A stretch of 64,000 bases of DNA. It comes from Chrysaora quinquecirrha (taxonomy: Eukaryota > Cnidaria > Scyphozoa > Semaeostomeae > Pelagiidae). The notes under the pieces are model-generated. The model did not search any database. It was not told where the DNA came from and saw nothing but the letters and a program-made list of their open reading frames with translations. Location: contig JACTAT010000358.1 of assembly GCA_014526335.1 (NCBI GenBank), positions 415,487 through 479,486 of the forward strand. Direction: 5' to 3'. The position numbers and the translations under genes were made by a program. Numbering within the stretch: the first letter of the stretch is position 1; each line of letters begins with the position of its first letter. Shown here piece by piece: positions 48,513 through 61,002 of this stretch.

Positions 48513-48734
48513 CAGGCCTGTATTAATTAATCAATGGGATGTTTCCAAATTAATCAGTTGATTAATCTGAGACTATCCCAAGGAAACAATTGCTTTTGCC
48601 TGCTCAGATGTGCAAAACGTGATTAATCTGGGATAGCATCCCGCTGTCATAGCGACGAAAGCACACCAACCGCGATGCGATTGTTTGTGTTCACTGTTCA
48701 GGTTTGAGATCAGTCAGTTCATTCCCGCGCAAAT

Positions 48735-51700
48735 ATGGCGGCCAAGAAAGTCAGAAAAAGAAAACTAAAGATTTTTGATGATGATATTGAGGTGGTTTCT
48801 GCTTCATCAAATAACACAATAATGAGATTATCAAGAATATCATCCTGTATTGTTGATGGTGCTGTTAGTGATGGGTTTCAAGCTGCTGATTACGATTCTG
48901 GCCTGGTCGATGTCAGAATTGGTGATGGCCTAGGCCTAGGCCTAGTCGATGATTATGCAGCCGAAAGCAGTAGGACTAATGGAAATCTCAGCAGACCTGA
49001 TAGACTACTTTGGTAAGTTTCTTTGCTATCTTAACATAAAAATTCAAAATTTTATTCACGTCCCTGATACGGCCTAATAGCCAAAATTGTTACATCTCAA
49101 AACTCAATTTCAAATCTCGAGCTCTTGTATAGCGATGTAAATATACTCATATCACTTTTTTATAGCAAAAATAATCAAAAGCAAAATGGAGATGGAAAAA
49201 CTAAGTATCAAGTGGCCCTGGAAAATGCATGTCAACAGTGGACATCAATCAGAGAAAGTATGGTAGATGCTGCAATCAGCATGGCTGGTATGCCAACTGG
49301 GCAGGTTTGCATGATCTGCAGTTATGAAATAGCTGTTTTGAGATGCAGAGAATGTGGGCCCAACACATTTTTCTGTAAAGATTGTGGAATTTCATCCCAT
49401 AGCAGCAAAAACTGCTTTCATTACATTGAATACTGGAGTGTAAGTATTTATTATTAATTAATTAGAAAGTTCTACAATAGAGTGGATTCTGATAGTTATT
49501 TGGGTTTTGTTACTTGTGGTATTTTCCTTCTCTTTTCTCTTTGTAAGATATAATGTAAGATATAGTGTGTGAGAATTTCTTGTGAATTATAATTGTTTTA
49601 TTTTCTCTTTGTGAAAGGTTAATAAGGAGTTCTGTCCATTTCTTGAGCTGCCAATACCAGTACTAGATTTTCCTGCTGGTATCAATCACAAACAATTTTG
49701 TGTCAAATCTACACGAATGGTGACAGTAGTAGATGGTTATGGTATGTTGATTGTTATCCAATGCTAATTGCTGTTGCATTTTAATCATCCAAATTTAAAA
49801 GAATAATAGAAAAAATATTCTGTTTTACTAAATCAATAGCTTAATTCCCAAATAATCAGCAAAATATATTTGCTTTGAATTTTGTGATCTTGTGATATCT
49901 GATGACACCTTCAACAATAAGCTGCCGGTCTGTAACTGATTGTTTGAGATGTCAGATGCCAGTGGTGATTTAAGGGCTTCTACCTAATAGCACTTGCTTG
50001 AAGGTGCCACTGTTGGGTTAATAGGCTGTTCAGTGCATTCTTCTTGCTAATATTTATTGACAGGCTGTCTATAAGTTTAAATATAACATTCTCATAGCAA
50101 TCCTCTTGACTCATTATTTGCTAGTCAAAGTTTTTGAAAATTGATTCACTTTTGTGTTTTCAGGGAGACAGCATTTAGCAAACATCAAATTTTGTTCGTG
50201 TGTCACAGACCCTGTTGTGTGTGTTTATCATAATCTCTGGCCTGCTTCACCATACAAGCCACAAATGTGCTTTGATTTTAAGTTCTTGGATCTCATTGAA
50301 TGTATGATGTTAGAGAATCAAATATCACTGAAAGGATTTTGTGATGGTATTCAAGAAACTATTCCAAAGTTAATAAGGAAAAATGTAAGAGATTTTTTTA
50401 GATATTCTAAATTGTTAAATCAATGAATGTTACATACTGTAAGCTCAAATTTCAAACCTAGGAAATTCTTCCCAGGATTTATTCAAGGCTGAGGAATTTA
50501 TTCTAGGTCTGAAGCTTTTTCAAGTAAATGCAATACTTTAGTCTTGAGACTTAATGCTTTATTTCCACTGTTTCAGGGTAAAGACCTGTATAGCGCACTG
50601 AAAGGAGCGACATTTGCTGAATATAGGTAAGGCAAGAGCTTTTTCCACATAGTTTTTTCTAATTATAGCAAGGAAGTTTTGATAAGTATTTATAAGTAAG
50701 CAAAGCATATTTTTTAATGTTCTAAGAATTTTTGCTCATTTTCCAAATTATTGAATTTCAGATTTTTCAGACAGCAGCTTCGAACTTTGAAGCCCCTGTG
50801 TTCTGTTCTGAGTGCTGGAAATGTTTGCCCTGCATGTCCAAAGGTTACTTCAAAAGCATTTTTTAATTCTGAAATATGTTTCTTATTTCAATTTCCTACT
50901 ATTACAAAATGTAATTTTGTTTTATTTTTTTATCAGGATAAAGGATCAATGTTTTTATCAATGGATGCTTGTTTTGGACTAGTTAGAAAGAAATCAGCCT
51001 CAAAGCACATTTTGCCATCTCGACATTCAGACTTATTCTTTCTGGATCAAGAAAATGTTGATCATTTTGTTGATTCATACCAGTTCACCAAAAGTGTAAA
51101 TAAGGTGCAGTGATATTTTCCTACCGTTCCTTTCAACATAATTCCTTCACAAGGATTTTTCCTACATTTTTTATAATCTTTAACCTAATTTTGTTCTACC
51201 TCATTTCAAGAGCAGGTATTAAAAAATAGGCACTCTAGGCTCTGTGCCAAAGACCCTTAACTCTCAGGAGCCCCACAATGCAGCCAGTTTTAAGCTTATA
51301 GAAAATTTAGTTGATAATGCACTATTAAAATTTATGCATAACCTAACAATAAAAACTCCATCATTAAAGATTTTCTGTGCCATTTTGCAAAACAAAGAAC
51401 CAAAAAAATTCACTCAGCACAGGGTTGCAGCTGCCTCACAAGCTAAAAGGAAAGTTCTTCTTAGAATTAAAATTTGAAAGAAAATTTTATAATTTTGTGC
51501 ACAAAAAGTTTGCATTTAGAAGTTCTTGGGCTGTGCTCCCTCTGCAAATCATTGCTCAGAACACCCCCTGTTTCGTGCTTTAGATTAATATTTTATGATT
51601 ATCTGCTATTCATTTTTAAGTTTTATGTTTTCTTGGTTAACAGGACTGTAGCAAATTTAATGCTGGTTCAGCTACATCAGAAATCCTGAACAGAAATAAG

Positions 51701-54700
51701 CTCTTTGATATTAAGGCTGTGTTTGGAAGTGTTTGCAGACATGAATTTCCTGACAAGTTTATGAACTTGAAGCATGGAGAGAGGTAGATTTCTAAGAGTA
51801 TATAGCTTGATTATAAATTGTTGGTACTACCTAGTTCTCATGACCATGTTCTTGCTATTTAATTAATACAAAGCTAATATTTTTCAGAATTGCCTACCCT
51901 GTGTTGCTTATTAAAGAAAAGCTTGAAGAATGTCTTGAAAAACCTCAACTGCAACTCCATTTCACTTATGATATTGCTTGTATGTTGAAAAGACATCTAA
52001 GGGTAAGGAAGATCTTTCAATCTGTTTCCAATTTTGCTAAGGTAGAGTAACTACTACCTTCAATTTGACGTCTTTGAGGTAAAAACAATTTTTGCCATCA
52101 ACTTTTTATGTGAAATTTTATATACCCTAGAGCTCAAAACAAGACTCCATTCTTAGCAAGATTGACCTTGCATTGCCTGCATTTCACACTTATGCACATC
52201 GCCCATCTTGTCAGGTAAGACCTCAAAAAGTATAGGGAATGAATTCAGCTATATTGGTTCTCCTTATTCTTATTTTGCCGTCTTTTGCAACATTCTATAA
52301 AACAGAAATCCTTTTAATGTAAAGATTATTTGTGGTTTTTATTAAAGGTGCAGTTTGGCTCCAAGTATTGCCATGGCAATGGACTGGCAGATGGTGAACA
52401 ATGTGAACGTCTATGGTCATATCTCAGATTCTTTAGCACAATAACCAAGGAGATGAGAGCAGCTGACAGACAAGATCTGTTGACTGATGCACTCTTGTAT
52501 TATGGACGCAAGACAGCTAAAAAACTACGTAATTATTATTTTATTCATTTAGCAACATTTCCATTTTCTTAATCCGAATCAGACATTTCTTTTGTTGTGT
52601 TTGAATGATTCCACTTACTATTGTTGGTCTGAAATATGGAAATGCTTTATGCCATGAATTTGATAATTCTTTCTGTTTCAAATAGCTGCACTACTTTGCA
52701 AAAGACTTGAGAGAACAAAAAAAGTGCAGCTGGAATCCTGGCAAGCCTTACAATCATTAATTTTCTCTTTGCCTATACCTGGTGAGTAAAGTGATTTCAT
52801 ATTATTGCATATACATGCATTTCATTGTCCTCAAAGTGCACATTCAACCACAACTTTATGTTTTGCTGTTAAAACCGACTGAAAGCTGCCATTCATTTTA
52901 CAGTCATTACAATTGAAGATGGGTTGATTATCGTCAAGAAATGGGTTCAAGAGCAGAAAAATCATGCTTTGCCTGAGCAAGGTAAGTTATTGCTCTTTTG
53001 ACTATGCATATTTGGAATGAATTACACGTTTTTTATTAGAAGAAAATAAGGTCAAATTTGTTTGCTTTCTCCGAAAATATTTGAAATAATTGCAAGCAAA
53101 GTTCACCAGCATGAAGCTAGGGTGAGGGGTGAAAAATGGTTAAAAATCGCTCCAAAAATAAGAAATAGGCAGGCTGAAAATGAAGCCAAGTGTTCTTACA
53201 AAATACGAGCAGTGTTTCCCTTAGTTGATAGTTCAGAATAAAGTTTGGAAGATATATATTTTTCATGAATGGCGAACACTAGGATAGATTTTTCCACAAG
53301 TGGCCTACCACAGTAGATGGGATTCAAACCTGGACTGCATGACCAGAGAGCCAACGACGTTTCCACTGAGCTATAGAGCTCAATGAAATCACTGATTAAC
53401 TCTCCACGTCATACAGCCAAAGGCTCTCCTCCAGTTCGGAAGAGATATGTATATATGTGTGTTTAAATCTTGTTGATTTTGCAGATGTAATTAATGAACA
53501 AACAATATCATGGCAGAAAGAATATGTCAGCATGATTCTCTCAAACAGAGAGTTAAGGTTTGTATTCTCAACTGTTCTGGGTTGCTTCTTTTTCATCCGG
53601 CTTGTATGCAGACCTCAAACCTAGTAATTGTTACTTAATGAACTTTTTTCTTGCAGGCAAATTCTTATGATCGAAAATGTGTCAGAAGGAGAAGTAGTTC
53701 AAAGTGTTGCTTGTTTAAAAAAGTAAGTCAATGGTTTGTTATTTTGTATGTATTCCCATATCTTTCTAAATACCTTACTGTGTGTATTCTAATTCGTTTG
53801 CTTTATCACTAAAATAGCATTGCTATTTTGCAGATCAGAAAAAGATCTTAAAGCTTTCGAAAAAAAGCACAGAGTCCAGAAAAGATGGGAACTTGGTTTA
53901 CAGAGTGTGAGGCCTATCCTTAAAGAAATTGTAACTGAAGAACGAGAAAACATCATAAAGAGTATCCGGAGTGTTGCTTTTGAACGCACGTTCTTATTAA
54001 ACCTTAAAAGGAAACATGCTGGTTTGTTAAACTTCTATGCATAATTCCATTCCACTTCTATTGCTTTTTGTAGATTCTTATGCAACTGGACCAGATAGGT
54101 TCTTGAGCTAGCTTTAGTCGACTACAAACTAAGACTTCCAAATTATGCTAAAGTTGCACACTTGCTCGTATTTTTTCAATACGAATATATATTTTATGAA
54201 TTTTAAGCTCAAACTTGCTAAAATTTAAGAATGAATGGAGAGTCATAGCCGAAATCTACCAGCTAATTATTAACATGTGTAACTTTTGTGCTTACTTTGT
54301 TTGACGTTAAATGAATTTTGAGCAAAGTTTCAGTGAATTGAAATATTATAGTATATATGACATATATCAAATTTTAAAGAATATGTTTGACATTTATTTT
54401 ATTTTTTGTTTACAGCTGGGCAAAAACTGGCAAAGTCATTGTCGAAAGCAATCAACCAAAAAGTCGCGTCGATTCAAAAGCTGTTGAAACCTTACAACAG
54501 GAAGATAGTATACATGGCCAAATATGTTCCAAGCTTAAGGAATATGAAAATTGACCAGGATGAAGCATTTAACATCGATAGTGCAATATATCACAACAGT
54601 GCTATGCTTAATAATATGGAGCCTGGTGATTCAGTCCCGACTTGTCTGAAAGTCAAAGCAGTAGACCTGTATTTGACATGGGAAAGATCGTCAGAGGAAA

Positions 54701-54999
54701 TCGATATCCTGAAAAACGACGCTCAAAACCTTCTCGACTTCTTGGTCTGTAAGCGTGAGAATTTGATATATGCAGCTGAATCGTACGACCAAGAAACAAG
54801 GTATCATGTTGGGGCAAAAGCTCTCCTGACCGAAGAACTGTCTGCTACCACAATCACTTTGGCTGATGCTATAGCATTGCTTGAAAGACCTAATTTTTTT
54901 CAGGAAAATCTTCAACTAAATATCGAAGAAATAAGAAAATTGTGCAAAGCACTAATACTACAATTGGAGGTGAAGAAACCACTTTGCAGAACAGTGTGA
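48735..54999 (+). CDS. KDZ transposase
   Basis: A 17-exon model, all GT-AG and phase-consistent, gives about 930 residues: 48735-49012, 49166-49439, 49618-49741, 50164-50384, 50577-50626, 50762-50843, 50937-51095, 51644-51783, 51888-52002, 52131-52214, 52348-52528, 52686-52781, 52904-52981, 53485-53557, 53657-53722, 53834-54021, 54416-54999. Near the N-terminus is a basic KKVRKRKLK. At residues 141-178 is a cysteine/histidine cluster (C141-x2-C144, C153-x2-C156, C163-x2-C166, H171, C176, H178) of the CxC type seen in KDZ proteins. The RNase H-fold motifs follow: LSMDACFGLVRKK (D353), TYDIACMLKRH (D471) and GLADGEQCERLWS (E526). These carry the acid residues expected for cut-and-paste transposition. 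A different frame continues with an acidic tail to 55091. Confidence 0.85.
53255..53445 (-). repeat. tRNA-derived SINE
   Basis: On the minus strand TAGCTCAGTGG (53373-53363) is a perfect RNA polymerase III box A and GGTTTGAATCC (53330-53320) a box B with one change, spaced as in a tRNA. It lies in an intron of the KDZ transposase gene, between exons 13 and 14. Relatives near 31830-32250 share its flanking blocks. It is not a functional tRNA, since the acceptor stem does not pair. Confidence 0.65.
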
Positions 55000-55392
55000 A
55001 TGATGAGCTGGTAGACGATACGGATGATGAAATATCCTCAGAATCTGGAGATTTTATTGAAGAAACTGACTTTGACCTTTTTGAATATTAATGCTTGAAC
55101 TTTGACCTTTTTGATATTATTTAATCGTGTACTGTATATTTAATTGAGATACCGTCATAGAACATTTTCTTACTTTCACATTATATTCCCAATTGTGACA
55201 TGATATGTTAAAATACATTACCTATACACATACAGTAGCTACATTAAAAACCTCCACTCTTTCGATTATTTTTTTGTGTATTCTCCTTGGCTATTAATAA
55301 GGCTAGAGTAAATCAATGATTCTGGAAAATAATGCGAAAACAAGCATCTTGGGTCTAGCAGACATAAGAATCTGGAAATTTCATTGTGATAT
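55000..55392. other. 3' flank of transposase, possible acidic tail
   Basis: From about 54960 to 55091 a frame shifted by one reads through DELVDDTDDEISSESGD and ends FDLFEY-stop. It may be an alternative or ancestral C-terminus of the transposase. The rest is AT-rich without a gene. Confidence 0.4.
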
Positions 55393-55409
55393 TTGACATT
55401 GCCCAAAAT

Positions 55410-57835
55410 GTTACCAAAAAGTAGGAATTTTGCAAATATCATGCGACAAATTAGTGCTTTAAGGCTTATTCACTTCGATATTCTGGTCTTTCATATCGAT
55501 AGTCTCATTTTATCCAAAATGCGACCCGAAATTAGGGATTTTTTCAAAATCATGCGACATTTCGGTGTTTTAGGGCTTATTGGTATGAATATTCCTGTTT
55601 TTCATATCGATAGTCTCATTTTATCCAAAATGCGACCCGAAATTAGGGATTTTGCCAAAATCATGCGACATTTCGGTGTTTTAGGGCTTATTGGCATGAA
55701 TATTCCTGTTTTTCATATCGATAGTCTCATTTTATCCAAAATGCGACCCGAAATTAGGGATTTTTTCAAAATCATGCGACATTTCGGTGTTTTAGGGCTT
55801 ATCGGCATGAATATTCTTGTTTTTCATATCGATAGTCTCATTTTATCCAAAATGCGACCCGAAATTAGGGATTTTTCCAAAATCATGCGACATTTCGATG
55901 TTTTAGGGCTTATTGGCATGAATATTCCTGTTTTTCATATCGATAGTCTCATTTTATCCAAAATGCGACCCAAAATTAGGGATTTTGCCAAAATCATGCG
56001 ACATTTCGGTGTTTTAGGGCTTATTGGCATGAATATTCCTGTTTTTCATATCGATAGTCTCATTTTATCCAAATTGCGACCCGAAATTAGGGATTTTTTC
56101 AAAATCATGCGACATTTCGGTGTTTTAGGGCTTATCGGCATGAATATTCCTGTTTTTCATATCGATAGTCTCATTTTATCCAAAATGCGACCCGAAATTA
56201 GGGATTTTTCCAAAATCATGCGACATTTCGGTGTTTTAGGGCTTATTGGCATGAATATTCCTGTTTTTCATATCGATAGTCTCATTTTATCCAAAATGCG
56301 ACCCGAAATTAGGGATTTTTCCAAAATTATGCGACATTTCGGTGTTTTAGGGCTTATTGGCATGAATATTCCTGTTTTTCATAGCGATAGTCTCATTTTA
56401 TCCAAAATGCGACCCGAAATTAGGGATTTTTTCAAAATCATGCGACATTTCGGTGTTTTAGGGCTTATTGGCATGAATATTCCTGTTTTTCATATCGATA
56501 GTCTCATTTTATCCAAAATGCGACCCGAAATTAGGGATTTTTTCAAAATCATGCGACATTTCGATGTTTTAGGGCTTATTGGTATGAATATTCCTGTTTT
56601 TCATATCGATAGTCTCATTTTATCCAAAATGCGACCCGAAATTAGGGATTTTGCCAAAATCATGCGACATTTCGGTGTTTTAGGGCTTATTGGCATGAAT
56701 ATTCCTGTTTTTCATATCGATAGTCTCATTTTATCCAAAATGCGACCCGAAATTAGGGATTTTTCCAAAATCATGCGACATTTCGATGTTTTAGGGCTAA
56801 TTGGCATGAATATTCCTGTTTTTCATAGGGATAGTCTCATTTTATCCAAAATGCGACCCGAAATTAGGGATTTTTTCAAAATCATGCGACATTTCGGTGT
56901 TTTAGGGCTTATCGGCATGAATATTCCTGTTTTTCATATCGATAGTCTCATTTTATCCAAAATGCGACCCGAAATTAGGGATTTTTCCAAAATCATGCGA
57001 CATTTCGATGTTTTAGGGCTTATTGGCATGAATATTCCTGTTTTTCATAGGGATAGTCTCATTTTATCCAAAATGCGACCCGAAATTAGGGATTTTTTCA
57101 AAATCATGCGACATTTCGGTGTTTTAGGGCTTATCGGCATGAATATTCTTGTTTTTCATATCGATAGTCTCATTTTATCCAAAATGCGACCCGAAATTAG
57201 GGATTTTTCCAAAATCATGCGACATTTCGATGTTTTAGGGCTTATTGGCATGAATATTCCTGTTTTTCATATCGATAGTCTCATTTTATCCAAAATGCGA
57301 CCCAAAATTAGGGATTTTGCCAAAATCATGCGACATTTCGGTGTTTTAGGGCTTATTGGCATGAATATTCCTGTTTTTCATATCGATAGTCTCATTTTAT
57401 CCAAAATGCGACCCGAAATTAGGGATTTTTTCAAAATCATGCGACATTTCGATGTTTTAGGGCTTATTGGCATGAATATTCCTGTTTTTCATATCGATAG
57501 TCTCATTTTATCCAAAATGCGACCCGAAATTAGGGATTTTTCCAAAATCATGCGACATTTCGATGTTTTAGGGCTTATTGGCATGAATATTCCTGTTTTT
57601 CATATCGATAGTCTCATTTTATCCAAAATGCGACCCAAAATTAGGGATTTTGCCAAAATCATGCGACATTTCGATGTTTTAGGGCTTATTGGAATGAATA
57701 TTCTTGTTTTTCATATCGATAGTCTCATTTTATCCAAAATGCGACCCGAAATTAGGGATTTTTTCAAAATCATGCGACATTTCGGTGTTTAAGGGCTTAA
57801 TGGCATGAATATTCTTGTTTTTCATATCGACTAAA
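55410..57835 (+). repeat. 111-bp minisatellite, about 22 units
   Basis: Twenty full 111-bp units between a degenerate first unit and a partial last one. Each unit contains CCCGAAATTAGGGATTTT, ATGCGACATTTCG and GGGCTTATTGGCATGAATAT. As 111 is 37 codons, one frame stays open for 799 codons, giving the repeat MRPEIRDFFKIMRHF and so on. That is expected without selection for protein, because a stop-free unit stays stop-free when copied. No ATG in good context, promoter or splice link to either neighbour gene was seen. Variants (F/A/S at unit position 9, E/K at 4, G/D at 16) recur in blocks, showing higher-order duplication. Confidence 0.9.
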
Positions 57836-58108
57836 ATGTGACCCAACATTTAGAGTTATTCAAAATTATTCGTCAAATCGGCGTATTATGGTATTGAGAC
57901 ACTGTTGAAGTTTTTCATGTTTTGTACGGGATGTTTGATCCTTGTTGGGATGACTGTAATAGGAGCAAAAATTCTATCTGCACTTTCGAGGAAGGTTGTG
58001 AAAGAAAATTAAACTCTTGTGTCAACAAATCTTTAATAAAATCTTACTGTACTAAAACATGAAGTAATGAAAAAATATTGAAAAACGTTCATTTGAGTAT
58101 GTTTTATG

Positions 58109-60741
58109 TCAAATTTGATCTAAGAGGTGTCCAGTCTGAGAGCGGGCCAGTGTATTGAGAAAATTGTAAGCTGCAGTTGATATCTTGAAAATTCCTTTCT
58201 TTGAATCTTTGAATTCGAAGCTGTCTTCTGAAAGTACTTCTCTTTTATTTTGGTTTGGATTCCATAAGACACAGCTTTCTGTTGTTGATGTCTGTTCTGG
58301 CAGAAGTCTGAACTCCAAGTTGCCCCCAGCCCTATCTAGCCATTTACCATTAATTACTCCCGTTGTTTTAACTTTACTTGCACACCAAAACAACCAAAAG
58401 CAAGTTTCATCTTGTTGGGGTGCAAGAACTGGAATCACATCACCTTTCTTTACAAATGAATTTCTCTTTGCTTTTTGTTTTGGAGCACAAGAGATTGTAG
58501 CTTCTTGTTTATTGCTATAGACATTTTGAGCATCTTGCTGACTGATAATATCTTCTAAGTGATTTATTATTTCTTGTGGCTCTACATTTTGAAGTTCTAT
58601 ATCCGTCTCAATGTTTTCAATTTGTGCCTCTATCTCTACATTTTCAATTTGTGCCCCCTCTCCACTTCTTGTGGGTTGTGTCAGTATGATTGGCTGGAAA
58701 AGGATTTTATCTCTTGCTTGGTAAACCATATGAAGCTGAGCATTGCCAAGTTTGCTTGGCTGGCGAAATGGTACATTGTCTGGCCATCCTTCCACAAGAA
58801 ACTTTGTTTCATATTTTGAGTATTCCACACTCACTTTGTCAAAGACTGATCCTGTGGTTACAGAGGAGAATTAAAGAAACAATTAATAATTTTCAAATGA
58901 CAATAAGATTGGATCAGGTAAACTACTTCTCCTGAAATGATTGGAGTTGCCATTGCAGCCAAGATGCAAAAATATAAAATATATTACCAATATCAAGACA
59001 GATAAGAGATAAAAAGAAAATTGTAAGGTAAACAATACAAGTATCTTGTTTATGCAGTAAATGACAAATTTATGGTAAAAATGCATACTTACTGTATTTC
59101 TCATTCAAAATTGACTGAATAGTTTTCACTGTTATATCCTGAGTATCTTTGTTTCCTACAAAAATAAGATAATGTGACAATGAAATGGTATGTTTAGCAG
59201 CAGCTGCTAGAATCTCATATGTAGATGAACTAACAATATCAGAGCCATGGCTTGACACCAAGAGCTTGCTGGATTATAAGTGGATTAGACACATGAACTT
59301 CAAATCATATTGCAGTGACTAGTAGTGGTTTTGAAAATAACTGGCCATGACTGAATTAACAATTACAAGAAAATGTGCACAGGGTGAAGGGAAAAATTTG
59401 TTAAGAACCAATATCCAAATATTTCAATTGATGCAATTGAGCATTCTATCAAGCGTTTGAAAAAAACCAATGATAAAAACATAACCATATCATTACCAGG
59501 TAACCATATCATTTGGACCCCAAGAATACTGCTTGAAGTTTGTGTAATATATAGATAGTAGCAACAGAATAAGCTACCTGTTAAATAGTTTGACTTTATT
59601 ATCCTGAAAAAAATTGCAACAAAAATTCAATTGTTGTGATTCTATTAATATAGGCTACTCACCAGCAAATTCTGAAAAACGCCTGACAATATCTTTGTTA
59701 TTCATTAGAAAAGTTTGGTCAGCAGTTGTTGATGACAATATCAATTTTTGGTCATATGGTCTGAGGATGAGTGTGATTCCTCTCCCTCCATATTGTGTCA
59801 AAGTCTGCATCTGCAAAGAAGGGTATTTGTGTGGATTATAAAGGCTTTTGATTTTCTCGCAAATTAATAACAACCACAGGTGTAATTTTTACACACACAC
59901 ACACACACACACAAACGCACATATATATATTTTAAGGGTGTACATTTGTATAATATTCACTGTCAGAGTGAAATGAAAGGACCACTGCATGTAGAAAAAA
60001 CATTGTTGAATTAATATTACAAAAATTATTAAAAGCAAACTTAGATGAAAAAACTCACCTCACAATCTATTCTATGAAGAATACCATCAACCAGCTTCTT
60101 TTTTTGTACTTCACTCAAATCTTCCAACGATGGCCTCTCTTGCTGTTCAGCCCGGTCATTCCAGTCAGATCTTTCTTGCTCTGACATATACTTCCAGCGC
60201 TGGCTTGCCATTGAATTTTTTTCTTTGTTTGAGTATCCACGTAGCTCTGCAAAATTACATTAAATAACAAGCAATTAGGTGATATGAAGAGCCAAGTGCC
60301 TCTCTGCACAACACAGACCAGCCAATCTCGGCTTTATTAGGCCTAAATAAAGACGACTAACCAGATAGGCCTAGATAGTCTAGTTAATGCCAAGACGTAA
60401 AAAGAAAGAAATTGAAATCAACAAAAAATTAACTCACCATTAGCAAAAATGTTCCCAGAGAATAAATTATAACCCGAAGGTCTTCTCTTTATCTTTGTTG
60501 CAATTAGCGGCTTTTTTGCTGGTTGTTGAAGACCGATCTCTTCTTCTTGAAAGCAAGAAGGAGCAGGACCCCGTTTTCTGTTATTTATCCAGCACTGGAC
60601 ATCACTTTCGCGAAGTCCAGTGCGTTCAGCGAGAGAATTAATCCGATCCCCAAACTTTTTCAACGAAGTTGAACATAACCCACCATTGTATTCTAGTTCC
60701 AACAGAGAAACTTGGGCATCTGTGAATTTGCGAGCAGCCAT
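58109..60741 (-). CDS. Homeodomain/HMG-like protein of KDZ element
   Basis: Five exons with matching phases: 60741-60438, 60246-60059, 59810-59663, 59155-59093 and 58851-58109, about 481 residues. Residues 5-56 resemble a homeodomain: KFTDAQVSLLELEYNGGLCS and then LRESDVQCWINNRKRG, with W51 and the helix-3 pattern WxNNRK. Exon 2 (about residues 102-164) has RWKYMSEQERSDWNDRAEQQ, similar to an HMG-box helix. The remainder, with QIENVEIEAQIENIETDIE and a tryptophan/cysteine-rich ETCFWLFWCASK patch, is unrecognised. It is convergent with the transposase inside one transposon. A role in recognising the ATTAATC-rich ends is an inference; TAAT is a classic homeodomain core. Confidence 0.7.
59891..59913. 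repeat. (AC)n microsatellite
   Basis: About 11 AC dinucleotides in an intron of the homeodomain gene, followed by ATATAT. Confidence 0.9.
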
Positions 60742-61002
60742 TTTTATCGAAGCACGGCACGAAGCACTAAAAACACGTCCTCACAGCAACTGCTCGCAAC
60801 AAGATGGCCGCTTGATATTTCGCGCCTTCATGAGCGAACAAAAGCAGACAGCCATGTGGTGTTTGTTTCCAGTTTCTATAGGGATGTTCCCAGATTAATC
60901 ACAAAGCACACATTTCAACATGCAAAAACAATAGCTTGAACTGGGATTTGCCCAAATTAATCACTTGAATAATATGGGATAGTCCCCGTGATTAATTCTG
61001 AC

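Larger units (their letters stand above)
48513..61002 (+). mobile_element. KDZ (Kyakuja-Dileera-Zisupton) DNA transposon
   Basis: A 12,490-bp insertion in exon 2 of the second VioB-like gene, defined by comparison with the uninterrupted copy 1. AAAG (48509-48512 and 61003-61006) appears on both sides; this is the only sure duplication, though KDZ elements usually make longer ones. Both ends carry repeated ATTAATC motifs with GGGATAG or GGGA..CATCCC blocks (48528-48640 and about 60890-60995) in opposite senses, forming loose terminal and subterminal inverted repeats. Content: a transposase gene (plus), a minisatellite and a homeodomain gene (minus). Both genes read through without stops under one splice model, so it may be autonomous. 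Confidence 0.85.

Noticed and set aside
53320..53380. Functional tRNA gene
   Set aside because: Box A and box B are present, but the acceptor ends do not pair and related flanks occur elsewhere, so it is a SINE.
55393..57792. 799-codon open reading frame with 37-residue repeats as a protein gene
   Set aside because: The frame is open only because the 111-bp unit is a multiple of three and lacks a stop in one frame. It begins at a non-ATG codon and has no promoter, splice link or family resemblance.
55410..57835. CRISPR-like array
   Set aside because: The units are contiguous tandem copies with no unique spacers, in a eukaryotic transposon.
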